Made by a program: the position numbers and the translations under genes. From contig NZ_CANMRQ010000006.1 in NCBI RefSeq assembly GCF_947500325.1, positions 1 through 64,000 on the forward strand: a stretch of DNA of 64,000 nt, read 5' to 3'. Below are positions 8,170 to 17,238 of the stretch, piece by piece. The stretch comes from an uncultured Lacinutrix sp. GTDB lineage: Bacteria; Bacteroidota; Bacteroidia; Flavobacteriales; Flavobacteriaceae. The stretch's first letter is position 1, and the number at the start of each line of letters is the position of its first letter. Under the pieces are notes generated by a model that was not told where the DNA came from, searched no databases, and saw only the letters and a list, made by a program, of their open reading frames with translations.

Positions 8170-9280
8170 ATGATTACACAAGAGCATATTAAAGATCTTA
8201 CAATTCGCCTAACGTCGTTAAGGCAATATCTTTGACATAGATGCCAAGCTCATTGAAATACATAATGAAGAAGAACTAACCTTCGATCCAAATTTTTGGA
8301 ATGACTCTAAAGCTGCTGAAGCTATTATGCATTCTTTGCGTACTAATAAAAAATGGGTTGAAGATTATAATACAGCTATAACCCTTACTGAAGATCTAGA
8401 AGTCATTTATGATTTTTTTAAAGAAGAAGAAGCTACTGCCGAAGACGTAAATTTAAGGTATGAAAAAGCAGTAAATCTAATTGAAGATTTAGAATTTAAA
8501 AACATGTTGTCTGAAGATGGTGATAAGCTAAGTGCTGTATTACAAATTACAGCTGGTGCCGGAGGAACAGAAAGTTGTGATTGGGCTCAAATGCTTATGA
8601 GAATGTATTTAATGTATGCTGAAAAAAACAACTTAAAAGTCAAGGAATTAAATTTTCAAGAAGGTGATGTTGCTGGTATAAAAACTGTAACGCTAGAGAT
8701 TGAAGGTGATTATGCCTTTGGGTGGTTAAAAGGAGAAAATGGTGTACATAGATTAGTACGTATATCTCCATTTGATAGTAATGCTAAACGCCATACTAGC
8801 TTCGCTTCTGTTTATGTATATCCTTTAGTTGATGATTCTATAGAGATTGAAATAAATCCAGCAGATGTTGAAATTACTACCGCGCGTTCTAGTGGTGCTG
8901 GTGGACAAAATGTAAATAAAGTTGAAACTAAAGTACAATTAACCCATAAACCTTCTGGGATACAAATTTCTTGCAGTGAGACACGTTCTCAACATGATAA
9001 TAGAGCAAGAGCATTACAAATGTTAAAGTCTCAATTATATGAAATAGAATTACAAAAACAATTAGCGCAACGTAATGATATTGAAGCAGGAAAAATGAAA
9101 ATTGAATGGGGTAGCCAAATTAGAAACTATGTTATGCATCCATACAAATTGGTAAAAGATGTGCGCACAGCTCATGAAACTGGTAATGTAGATGCCGTTA
9201 TGGATGGTAGTATTACACCATTTCTTAAAGCATACCTTATGATGATGGGACAAAAAACAACAGATTTAGATACTTTATAA
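8170..9280 (+). CDS. prfB: Peptide chain release factor 2, expressed by programmed +1 frameshift
   Basis: RF2 recognises UGA and UAA stop codons and triggers release of the finished protein. The gene is split into two frames: 21 codons from the ATG at 8170 to CTT at 8230-8232, an in-frame TGA (8233-8235), then 348 codons in the +1 frame from GAC at 8234, giving 369 residues, the normal RF2 length. The C-terminal part has the stop-codon-reading SPF (in [11 protein letters not shown]) and the peptidyl-hydrolysis GGQ (in [15 protein letters not shown]). A -7-like TATTTTTG at 8142-8149 may be its promoter. The stop is followed 11 bases later by the first ArsC-like gene, so the two may be co-transcribed. 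Confidence 0.95.
8221..8236 (+). other. prfB: prfB programmed +1 frameshift site
   Basis: The sequence reads AGG CAA TAT CTT TGA C, matching the conserved RF2 autoregulatory site TAT CTT TGA C, with an AGG nine bases before the CTT where other bacteria have a Shine-Dalgarno-like AGGGGG. When RF2 is scarce the ribosome slips from CTT to TTT and continues at GAC. Confidence 0.93.
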
Positions 9281-9291
9281 GAAAAATAATT

Positions 9292-9633
9292 ATGATTAAA
9301 ATATATCACAATCCAAGATGTAGTAAATCGAGACAAGGTATAGCAGTATTAGAAGATTCTGGAAAAGAATTTGAAATCATTAAATACCTTGACACAAATA
9401 TTAGTTTTGAAGAATTAAGTAACATCATTAAAAAATTAGGTATAGCACCCATAGACTTAGTAAGAAAAAATGAGAAGGTTTGGAAAGATAATTACAAACA
9501 TTTAACTTTAACGAATAAAGAAATTATTGAAATTCTAATTAAGAACCCTAAATTAATTGAAAGACCAATAGTTGTTAATAAAGAGAATGCAGTTATTGGA
9601 CGCCCAACAGAAAATATTAAAACCATATTATAA
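9292..9633 (+). CDS. ArsC-family (glutaredoxin-fold) reductase-like protein
   Basis: Thioredoxin-fold protein of the ArsC/Spx/YffB family, 113 residues. The N-terminal loop NPRCSKSR carries the candidate catalytic cysteine (C10), and the two arginines equivalent to those that bind arsenate in plasmid ArsC are present in ERPIVV and GRPTENI. It may reduce arsenate with glutathione or another thiol, but no arsenite efflux gene is nearby, so a general thiol-redox role is equally possible. It starts 11 bases after prfB. A hairpin (AATGTTAG 9647-9654 / CTAACATT 9661-9668) lies between it and its downstream paralogue. Confidence 0.85.
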   Translation: MIKIYHNPRCSKSRQGIAVLEDSGKEFEIIKYLDTNISFEELSNIIKKLGIAPIDLVRKNEKVWKDNYKHLTLTNKEIIEILIKNPKLIERPIVVNKENAVIGRPTENIKTIL

Positions 9634-9715
9634 TATGAAAAAAACAAATGTTAGCCCTAACTAACATTATATAAAGTTAATTAATAGCATACCTTAACTA
9701 ACTCCCTAAACTAAA

Positions 9716-10075
9716 ATGATAGTAATATATCACAATCCAGAATCGGAAGATTCAAATAAATGTCTTGAAATATTAGAAACTAGTAAACATAATCATGAAA
9801 TTATTAAGTACCAAGATAAGCCTCTAGACCAAATTAAGCTTCAAAAAATTATTAAAGTACTTAATGTATCTCCAATAGAAATTATTAGAACCAACGATTC
9901 GCTTTGGAAAGAAAAATTTCAACATCTTATAGATTCTGGTGTTGAATTTTCTGAAAAAGAATATATAGAAATAATGATTGAATATCCAGAACTCATAGAA
10001 AGGCCTATAATTATTAATGGTCAGAAAGCAGTTATTGGTAAACCACCAAAGAAAATCTTCGAAATCATATCATAA
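9716..10075 (+). CDS. ArsC-like paralogue lacking the catalytic cysteine
   Basis: A 119-residue tandem relative of the preceding gene: both start MI(K/V)IYHNP and share EIIKY, IERPI and AVIG(R/K)P. The active-site loop NPRCSKSR is replaced by NPESEDSN, so the catalytic cysteine is gone (the only nearby cysteine, at C16, sits in the following helix), and the arginine of GRP is a lysine (GKPPKK). It is therefore unlikely to be an arsenate reductase; a binding or regulatory role, as Spx shows for the same fold, is possible but speculative. A terminator follows directly. Confidence 0.8.
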   Translation: MIVIYHNPESEDSNKCLEILETSKHNHEIIKYQDKPLDQIKLQKIIKVLNVSPIEIIRTNDSLWKEKFQHLIDSGVEFSEKEYIEIMIEYPELIERPIIINGQKAVIGKPPKKIFEIIS

Positions 10076-10080
10076 TACTC

Positions 10081-10107
10081 AAAGCCTTGTTAAATAATAA
10101 GGCTTTT
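10081..10107 (+). terminator. Intrinsic terminator after the ArsC-like pair
   Basis: AAAGCCTT (10081-10088) pairs with AAGGCTTT (10099-10106) around a ten-base loop and is followed by T-rich DNA. Confidence 0.75.
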
Positions 10108-10202
10108 ATATTTAACATACTTTTAACCAAACACAGTTAAACCTTAAACTACTTTTGCGTTCTAATTAGCATGAAACCTTACCATAGGTTTACACTAAAA
10201 CT

Positions 10203-12653
10203 ATGAACAAAACTATTTTCTACCTTCTTTTCTCTGTTTTATTAATACCATCACTATTTGCTCAAAAAGAAGTAAAACTTACTGGAAAAATCTTAGATCA
10301 AGATACTAAAACGCCTTTAGAATATGCTACTATTGTTATTAGTAGTAATGTACCAGGTAAACTAACTACTGGTGGCATAACCAATGAAAAAGGAGAATAC
10401 AGTATAGAAGTTGAGACGGGCACATATACTATCTCTTACGAATACATTGGTTTTAAATCAAAAAAGACACTAAATAAAACCATTACTGAAGATCAAAATT
10501 TAGGTATAACCTATTTAACAGAAGACGCTACAGCTTTAGAAGAAGTAGAAATTATTGCAGAAAAAACAACAGTAGAAATAAAATTAGATAAGAAAATATA
10601 TAATGTTGGTAAAGATTTAACTGTTAGAGGCGGAACTGTAAGTGATGTTCTAGATAATGTACCTTCTGTTTCTGTAGACGTAGAAGGTAATGTTGCTTTA
10701 CGTGGAAACGATAACGTTCGCATACTTATTAATGGAAAGCCTTCAGGTTTAGTTGGTTTAAACTCTACAGATGCATTACGCCAACTCCCTGCTGAATCTA
10801 TTGAAAAAGTAGAAGTTATCACATCTCCATCTGCTAGATATGATGCCGAAGGTACTGGTGGAATTTTAAATATTATTTTACGTCGTAGTAAACTACAAGG
10901 TTTAAATGGAGCTATAACTGCTAATGTTGGTTATAATCCTTCAGCAGGTATTTCTGGGAATGTAAATTATCGTACAGGAGATATTAATATATTTAACACC
11001 TCAGGATACAATTATAGAGAGATGCCAGGAAATAACTCTGCATCGACAAGATATTTTAATCGTGAATTTGATGATGCTGGGAATATAATCTTAGATAACG
11101 CAGATACTTTTTTAGATGAAACTAATATTTACGATCGTGAACGTAAAGGTTTAAATACAAATTTTGGAATAGAATGGTATGTAAATCCATCATCTTCTAT
11201 TACAGCCTCATTTTTGTATAGAGATAATGATAACCAAAACAACTCCACCAACACTTTAAATCGTTTTGACAGTGATAGAGTTCTTACCTCTTCAACAGTA
11301 CGTTTTGATCCAGAAATAGAAACTGGTAAAACAATACAATATGCTATTAATTACGATAAACAATTTAAAACTAGTGGGCATAAATTAACTTTCGATTTTC
11401 AATATGAAGACAGTGATGAAGATGAACGCTCTTTAGTAAATATTAATGGAGAAAATTTAGAAAAAGTAGCTACACTTGAAGACCAAGAGCGTATATTATT
11501 ACAAACTGACTATGTTTTACCTATTGGTGAGAAAAGCCAATTCGAACTTGGATTTCGTGGGAATTTTAATACTAGGAATACAGATTATAGAGTAGATTTT
11601 CTTGATGAAACTACTAATACATTTATTAATGATACTGGCTTATCTAATTTATTTAATTATCGTGAATATTTAACTGCAGTATATACTCAGTATGGAAGTA
11701 AGATTGGAAAGTTTTCTTATTTATTAGGATTACGTTTAGAAGATACCCAAATAACATTAGATCAACCTACAAGTGGTGATTTTAGAAAAAATCAATATAC
11801 TGGTTTGTTTCCAACTGTAAATTTAAATTATGAATTAAATGAAAGCGAAAACATAACACTTGCATATAATCGTCGTATACGTCGTCCAAGGTCATTTTTC
11901 GTTAATCCATTTCCATCACGAGCAAGTGTAACTAGTATATTTCAAGGCAATCCGGGATTAGCACCTAGCTACTCTGGGCAATTTGATTTAGGGTATTTAA
12001 AGCGTTTTGGAAAATTTACTTTTGATACCTCATTATATTATTCTCACGCTACAGATGTTTTTAATTTTACTATTTTCGATACTGGTGAAACTGTAGAAAT
12101 AGATGGTGAAACTGTACCTGTTTTTCAACGTACTCCAATAAACCTATCTACTCAAGATAGAACAGGTTTTGAGTTTACACTTGCATATAGACCATCTAGA
12201 AAATGGAATATTAATACAAACTTTAACTTTTTTCAATCTGAAACAAAAGGAGTTGCTCTTAATGGTGACGATTTAGGAAATAAGAATTCTAGTTGGTTTG
12301 TAAGACTTAATAATAAATATACTTTACCAGGTAAAGTAGAATGGCAAACGCGTTTGCAATATCGTGGGCCAAGGGAAGAAAATGGTCAAAGTAGCCGTAA
12401 TGGTTTATTTGTTGCCAATCTGGCCTTTAGTAAAGATCTATTTAAAGATAAGGCTTCTATAGCGTTAAATGTTAGCGATTTGTTGAACTCAAGAAAACGT
12501 CAACAAATTACAACTACAGAAACATTTATTAGTGACAGTGAGTTTCAATGGAGGGAACGCAGTTTCAATTTATCATTCACCTATAGATTTAATCAGAAAA
12601 AAGGCCGTAAACAAAGGTCTAATTTCGACGGCGGTGATGATTTTCAAGGTTAA
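10203..12653 (+). CDS. TonB-dependent receptor (outer membrane beta-barrel family)
   Basis: Outer-membrane receptor of 816 residues. Order: signal peptide (1-20, LLIPSLFAQ), a CarboxypepD_reg-like beta-sandwich (about 22-110: LTGKILDQDTKTPLEYATI), a plug domain (about 125-225, with VRGGTVSDVLDNVPSV and IEKVEVITSPSARYDAEGTG), then a long barrel with repeated aromatic-ended strands. The barrel type resembles the OMP_b-brl_3 family. The last strand (RSFNLSFTYRF) is followed by a Lys/Arg- and Gly/Asp-rich tail. The substrate cannot be read from the sequence and no SusD partner is adjacent. A -7-like TACTTTTG lies at 10150-10157. A strong terminator follows. Confidence 0.92.
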   Translation: MNKTIFYLLFSVLLIPSLFAQKEVKLTGKILDQDTKTPLEYATIVISSNVPGKLTTGGITNEKGEYSIEVETGTYTISYEYIGFKSKKTLNKTITEDQNLGITYLTEDATALEEVEIIAEKTTVEIKLDKKIYNVGKDLTVRGGTVSDVLDNVPSVSVDVEGNVALRGNDNVRILINGKPSGLVGLNSTDALRQLPAESIEKVEVITSPSARYDAEGTGGILNIILRRSKLQGLNGAITANVGYNPSAGISGNVNYRTGDINIFNTSGYNYREMPGNNSASTRYFNREFDDAGNIILDNADTFLDETNIYDRERKGLNTNFGIEWYVNPSSSITASFLYRDNDNQNNSTNTLNRFDSDRVLTSSTVRFDPEIETGKTIQYAINYDKQFKTSGHKLTFDFQYEDSDEDERSLVNINGENLEKVATLEDQERILLQTDYVLPIGEKSQFELGFRGNFNTRNTDYRVDFLDETTNTFINDTGLSNLFNYREYLTAVYTQYGSKIGKFSYLLGLRLEDTQITLDQPTSGDFRKNQYTGLFPTVNLNYELNESENITLAYNRRIRRPRSFFVNPFPSRASVTSIFQGNPGLAPSYSGQFDLGYLKRFGKFTFDTSLYYSHATDVFNFTIFDTGETVEIDGETVPVFQRTPINLSTQDRTGFEFTLAYRPSRKWNINTNFNFFQSETKGVALNGDDLGNKNSSWFVRLNNKYTLPGKVEWQTRLQYRGPREENGQSSRNGLFVANLAFSKDLFKDKASIALNVSDLLNSRKRQQITTTETFISDSEFQWRERSFNLSFTYRFNQKKGRKQRSNFDGGDDFQG

Positions 12654-12677
12654 CATAAATCCTTAAAAAAAATCAAT

Positions 12678-12711
12678 AAAAAAGGGAAACTTATTTAAGT
12701 TTCCCTTTTTT
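12678..12711 (+). terminator. Intrinsic terminator after the TonB receptor gene
   Basis: GGGAAACTT (12684-12692), loop ATTT, AAGTTTCCC (12697-12705) with A- and T-tracts on either side. It can serve the small minus-strand gene at 12731 as well. Confidence 0.88.
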
Positions 12712-12730
12712 ATTATCTATTAAAAGCTAA

Positions 12731-12904
12731 TTAAGCATTTTTATTAGCTTTCTTTTCTTCCATAATTTCTTTAACACGTTCAATTAAACTCCCTCCAATC
12801 CAGTAAGGAATAACGAAAGTTAATAAAAAAATCATTAACCAAAATCCTATGGTTAAGATAGTTAAGAATGCTAAAAAGCCTAAATATTGGTCAAATTCGA
12901 ACAT
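12731..12904 (-). CDS. Small membrane protein, 57 residues
   Basis: Short gene from the ATG at 12904 to the TAA at 12731. The product starts MFEFDQYLGFLAFLTILTIG and has one long or two short hydrophobic segments (about 8-35), then IPYWIGGSLIERVKE and a Lys/Ala/Asn-rich tail. A hydrophobic N-half plus a charged C-terminal helix suggests an inner-membrane peptide. I do not recognise the family. Support comes from the full open frame, correct membrane-protein composition, position between two terminators and a stop just beyond the TonB-gene terminator. It is too short to be certain. Confidence 0.65.
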   Translation of the reverse strand: MFEFDQYLGFLAFLTILTIGFWLMIFLLTFVIPYWIGGSLIERVKEIMEEKKANKNA

Positions 12905-13010
12905 AATTGATGTGTCTTGTTATAAATCTTTGGCAAAGATAAGTTAAACTCTTTTTTTATACAATACAAAGTTTATAATTATTAACAGAGTTGTTAAGAT
13001 ATCTATTAAA

Positions 13011-13883
13011 TTATTCTTTTCTAATAAAAGTCTGATATTTATTAGGAAACCAATGCGTTACTTTTTTAATTAATCTTAATCTTGTATTTGGAACTTTTAT
13101 TATTACTGGTATAGCATTAAATTTTATAGTTGTCGTTTTTTTAATTTGTTCATTAATACTTAAACTGGTCATTAAATTATATGAAAAGAATTCACTAATT
13201 TTCTCATTCCATTGTTTCTTGTTTCCCCAATAATGACCAACACAATTATCTATCGCTTCTAGTTTATTGTTGGTTTGTAGGGCTATTGAAAATGCCAATT
13301 GTTCTATTAATCTTGGTGTTACTTGCTGCATACACATACTATCACATATATCAAGTGCTAATTGTAATACTTCTACTCTATCATTACTAACTGCAATTGC
13401 TCCTGCATTCCACATACAAGTATTCGAGTCTATATTAATGCTGCCATGGCTAGTATTTTTTAACTGATGCCACATCAATTTTTCAGTTTTAGATTGTAAC
13501 TCACTAAGTTTACCTTCATTAAGGTGCATTAAATTATAACCTTGAGATAATTTTGTTTTAATACTATTAAAATCTTCAAACAAGAACGTATCTGCATCTA
13601 AGTATAAAAATGGTTTATCGTTCCATTGTTTTGCAATTAATTGTAATGCTTTAATTTTAATACGCCAAAAAAACTGATGGTCTCCTTTCCATTCTGTAAG
13701 TGTAGACTCATTTAATTTAGAAATAATAATTCTGTCCTTTATAATATTAAAATAATCTGGATGGTCTGTAAGTACAATAATCTTATCTTCTTCTTTCATT
13801 TGAGAAAGAAAAGTAAACATAGAAAATAAAGCTTGTTGATAATTTATATAATCTTTACCAAATACTAAAAAAACAATATACAT
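13011..13883 (-). CDS. Glycosyltransferase-like protein with GT-A fold and DxD motif
   Basis: Protein of 290 residues starting MYIVFLVFGKDYINYQQALF, the pattern of nucleotide-sugar transferases of the GT8/DUF-type GT-A fold. The metal-binding DxD is in FLYLDADTFLF near residue 96, and MWNAGAIAV near 158 resembles the second conserved block of GT-A enzymes. No signal peptide or membrane span is visible, so it is probably cytosolic or peripheral. There is no neighbouring polysaccharide cluster: it lies between a small membrane gene and an M48 peptidase gene on the same strand, the latter ending 76 bases upstream. Donor and acceptor are unknown. Confidence 0.75.
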   Translation of the reverse strand: MYIVFLVFGKDYINYQQALFSMFTFLSQMKEEDKIIVLTDHPDYFNIIKDRIIISKLNESTLTEWKGDHQFFWRIKIKALQLIAKQWNDKPFLYLDADTFLFEDFNSIKTKLSQGYNLMHLNEGKLSELQSKTEKLMWHQLKNTSHGSINIDSNTCMWNAGAIAVSNDRVEVLQLALDICDSMCMQQVTPRLIEQLAFSIALQTNNKLEAIDNCVGHYWGNKKQWNEKISEFFSYNLMTSLSINEQIKKTTTIKFNAIPVIIKVPNTRLRLIKKVTHWFPNKYQTFIRKE

Positions 13884-13958
13884 GTATAACAGTTATAGAG
13901 CTAAAATACATTTATTAATAAATATAAATCACTCTGCTTTTTATTTAATTCAATAATA

Positions 13959-16010
13959 TTATTCTATTAAAGATAATTTATAATCTAAAAGGTCTTTTTT
14001 AATTGTAAAATAGCTGTTAGAAAGTAAAAAAACATAATTATTTAAGGTAGTAAAAAGAAGTTCTAAGTTTTTATCAAAGTAATTTTGATTTCCAAAATAT
14101 TCCCAATCTTTGGATAAATACAATTCAAAATTGCCTTTCATTTCTTTAGAAATACCTTTAATAAATTCATCATTACGCAGGAATTCGTTTATACTTTTCT
14201 TAAGTTTTTTTTCAAAAAAATTAATATCTAAAAAATTTGATTTGATCTCTTCGAAAGGTGTTGTGAAATTAATAAATTGAAGTTTATTGATAAGAGTTTC
14301 ATAAAGTTCCATTTTTTTATCATAATCCTTTTCAAAATCAAAAAGTTTAATATACATTTTTTTGAGCTTTCCATTTTTATCTTTTTTCTGCTCTTTTATT
14401 TTAAAATGATTATAAATATTAATGTCATTAGTTTTAATAACCTCTTTCAATTCTTCTAATTCACCTTTTAATTTTTTTAAAAGCGTTTTAGTTTCTTTTC
14501 TTTTATATTTTATACCATCATAATCAAATGTTTTTATTTTGATAGTTTTATCATCAATTTGTTTTAATATTTCAATATCACTAATTAAAGCTAATTCTTC
14601 ATAGCATAAATGCACTTGTTTATCTGAAAACAAATCTGAAAATGATAATTGACCAATTAACTTTTCTTGCTCATTAAATACAAATTCTTGAGGGTTTTTA
14701 TTATCATAATAACCGTTATATTTTTTAGCAAAAGATTTTTTTTCAAAATCTTCTTTATATCCAGATTTAAACGATTCTAAACTATTAATTAATACTTTAT
14801 TTGAGTATTTTATTTCCCCAAAAACTTTAGAAGTTAGCTCTTTTTGTGTTTTTACTACATCTGTTAATAAATTTGTAGCTGGAGTAATTGGTTTTTCTTC
14901 ATGGACAAGCATAGTAGCCTCTAATTTTACTATGCGTTCTTCAATACTTGGATGTGAAGCCCATTGATTTTCAATAGTAAGTTTAGATTTATTTAATTTA
15001 TTTAAATCTTCTATAGTAATTTGAGGAAAATTATTTACTACATGTAAATCATCATATTCTGAAATAAATTGTATTACAAATTTTTGCTCGGTATATATAT
15101 TATTACTTTTAATATTCTCTGCTATTTTATTCTCATAAAATCCAATTACAGAATTAAATGCATGATCAGCTAAATTCATTCTTAAAAGTGATGTTTTTAA
15201 AGGTAAATAGCCTGTTACATTAGCAGCTATTTCATCAGCATGAAATTCCATTTCTCTAGATAATGCTAAATAATTTTTATTTACAAACTCATACATTATT
15301 TTAAGTATATACTGTATTGCTTGTATAATTTTTAATGCCAGCATAACAAATATTGACAAATAGCCACTTAAATTTGCCCATCCAACAATCAACTTATCGA
15401 ATGATTCATTATCATGAATAGTATTGTATATAATTTGATTCAAATTATATACAATACTACCCACTTTCATCGTGCGTTGAGAAAAATGACCAAACTCATG
15501 AGATAAAATAGCTTTTAGTTCCTCTTCTGTAATTGTATTAATTAGTCCCATACCAACTTGAAGGTTTTTTTTAATTGGCAAAAACATACTCCAAAAACTA
15601 GAATCGTAAAAAACAGAGGCATTAACATCTGGAGAGAAATATATTTTTTTAGGAAAAGGTGTTCCAACTTCATTGGTTATTCCTCTTATCATTTTAAAAA
15701 AAAGCGGTTCTTCTTTTTCTGTAATTTCTACAAGGTGTGATAAGTTCGTTTTATTCGATTTAAAAATAAATTTGATTAAAAAGATAAAAACCAAAATACC
15801 TAAACTTGCAATACCTATACCTAATACTATAGTTATTAAACTAGGTTTAGTTATTATTAAAGTAATTCCTCCATAGACACAAGCAACAGTTAAAACTAAT
15901 GATAATATAAAAATTACTATATAAACAATTATAAAGACAGTAATAGCAAACATTGCTTTTCCTGTCTGGCTTTTAAATTTTTCTGAAACTTTTATATTAT
16001 CCTTTAGCAT
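13959..16010 (-). CDS. Membrane M48-family zinc metallopeptidase
   Basis: Integral membrane peptidase of 683 residues. Two hydrophobic segments near the N-terminus (about 20-85) precede the zinc motif HEFGH near 171-175 (in ILSHEFGHFSQ). A further hydrophobic stretch (about 205-230) is followed by the second zinc ligand region EMEFHADEIAAN near 255 and the SHPSIEERI segment near 355 that is typical of M48 (HtpX/Ste24-like) enzymes. The C-terminal 300 residues are Lys-rich and not recognised. By family knowledge such enzymes degrade misfolded or damaged membrane proteins, but the long C-terminal extension makes the target uncertain. Confidence 0.87.
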   Translation of the reverse strand: MLKDNIKVSEKFKSQTGKAMFAITVFIIVYIVIFILSLVLTVACVYGGITLIITKPSLITIVLGIGIASLGILVFIFLIKFIFKSNKTNLSHLVEITEKEEPLFFKMIRGITNEVGTPFPKKIYFSPDVNASVFYDSSFWSMFLPIKKNLQVGMGLINTITEEELKAILSHEFGHFSQRTMKVGSIVYNLNQIIYNTIHDNESFDKLIVGWANLSGYLSIFVMLALKIIQAIQYILKIMYEFVNKNYLALSREMEFHADEIAANVTGYLPLKTSLLRMNLADHAFNSVIGFYENKIAENIKSNNIYTEQKFVIQFISEYDDLHVVNNFPQITIEDLNKLNKSKLTIENQWASHPSIEERIVKLEATMLVHEEKPITPATNLLTDVVKTQKELTSKVFGEIKYSNKVLINSLESFKSGYKEDFEKKSFAKKYNGYYDNKNPQEFVFNEQEKLIGQLSFSDLFSDKQVHLCYEELALISDIEILKQIDDKTIKIKTFDYDGIKYKRKETKTLLKKLKGELEELKEVIKTNDINIYNHFKIKEQKKDKNGKLKKMYIKLFDFEKDYDKKMELYETLINKLQFINFTTPFEEIKSNFLDINFFEKKLKKSINEFLRNDEFIKGISKEMKGNFELYLSKDWEYFGNQNYFDKNLELLFTTLNNYVFLLSNSYFTIKKDLLDYKLSLIE

Positions 16011-16176
16011 TAAATTCTGTGTTTAGTTTAAACATACTAAAATAGTTTTTATATTATTATATTTCTGTTTGATTTACTGATATAAAACATACCGTGCAAA
16101 CCAAATAGAATATTAACAAAAATTGTCTTAAGTAATCTGAAATTAGTAATTGATTTTAAAAACCATTACAACCGTT

Positions 16177-17097
16177 TTAAGTGTTTTGAATCAAAAAACA
16201 AGCGACTTTACTTTCGGGTTCAAAGAAAATATATAAATCGCCATCTCCCCAGAAATTCATGTTTTCAAAATACTGTTTATACCAATCGTCTTTGGGTTTT
16301 ACATTTGTTCTTTTTGTTTTTACTTCAAGTCCATCGGTTAATTGACAAAGAAATTTCATTGTTTTCTTAGATTTAGGACAAGAAGGAATATCAGGATATT
16401 GAATCCAATTAGGGACTCCTGTATGGGCAAATCCATCTAAATTATTTGATTTTTCTGTACTAATAAATACTTTTTCATAAACTATTTCCGAATTTGGTTT
16501 TAAATCATCGTAAGAATTATCCGTTTGTGAAAGTTCTTCTACATTTATAACTTTTGGGTTTAATGGATCTGAATAATCAATAAATAGCTTGTCAAAATTT
16601 AAATAGATTGGTGCTACTAAATGCAAATCGAAAGGAAGCCAATTAAAAGCTTCATTCAATTTTGATAATTTACCCAAATACTGAAAAGGTGCGTTGAATT
16701 TAAATTTTGGAATTGAAAATTTCTCTGGTATTTCTCCTCCCAAATAACTTTCAGATTTAGATACTATATTTAAGTTAAAAATTTGGTTTGGCTCTAACTT
16801 TTGGTACTCAAATCCAATTTCATTTTCATTTAACTTTCTTTCTGTTTTATGGCCTTCATCATTATCATAAGCTTTTATGAGTTTATTATCTTTAAAAACA
16901 AGATCAATCGAACTCCAAATGTTATTAGCAGTCTTTTTGTCTATAATTTGTGTTTCTAGAAATTTTTGGCATTGCTCGTCTCCATTAAATTCGGCTTCCC
17001 AACCAGCTAAATAAATATGTTTTTCATCTTTTTGTCCAAAACAGAACGTAAATAATCCCATAAATGCCAATAATATGATTTTGGTTAGTGTTTTCAT
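16177..17097 (-). CDS. Exported protein resembling the DUF1963/YwqG family
   Basis: Protein of 306 residues with a signal peptide (1-21, LFTFCFG then Q). The middle and end have features I associate with DUF1963/YwqG proteins: YLGGEIPE, FQYLGKLS, a PIYLNFD strand, FLCQLTDG, and a final WGDGDLYIFFEPES. The assignment is by eye and tentative. No catalytic motif is visible. It is the most distal gene of the minus-strand accessory stretch (16.2-24.5 kb) and is separated from its upstream neighbour by one of the imperfect inverted repeats found throughout that stretch. Confidence 0.6.
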   Translation of the reverse strand: MKTLTKIILLAFMGLFTFCFGQKDEKHIYLAGWEAEFNGDEQCQKFLETQIIDKKTANNIWSSIDLVFKDNKLIKAYDNDEGHKTERKLNENEIGFEYQKLEPNQIFNLNIVSKSESYLGGEIPEKFSIPKFKFNAPFQYLGKLSKLNEAFNWLPFDLHLVAPIYLNFDKLFIDYSDPLNPKVINVEELSQTDNSYDDLKPNSEIVYEKVFISTEKSNNLDGFAHTGVPNWIQYPDIPSCPKSKKTMKFLCQLTDGLEVKTKRTNVKPKDDWYKQYFENMNFWGDGDLYIFFEPESKVACFLIQNT

Positions 17098-17109
17098 TTT
17101 TCTTGAATT

Positions 17110-17238
17110 AAGTCTAACAACTTTGTTTATTATATATAGTTTGGAAAAAGATACTAATTTTTGGATTGTTACTATTCTTAAATTTATAAAACTATATGTC
17201 TTTTATACTACTATTACTTACTCCTTAATTGTACGCTG
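17110..17238. repeat. Cassette-boundary-like imperfect inverted repeat (degenerate)
   Basis: Between the start of the gene at 17097 and the stop at 17239. CTAACAAC (17114-17121) lies near one end, and ATATAGTTT (17134-17142) pairs perfectly with AAACTATAT (17189-17197). It fits the general layout of the better copies at 22.8, 23.5 and 24.1 kb but has low sequence identity to them. Confidence 0.35.
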
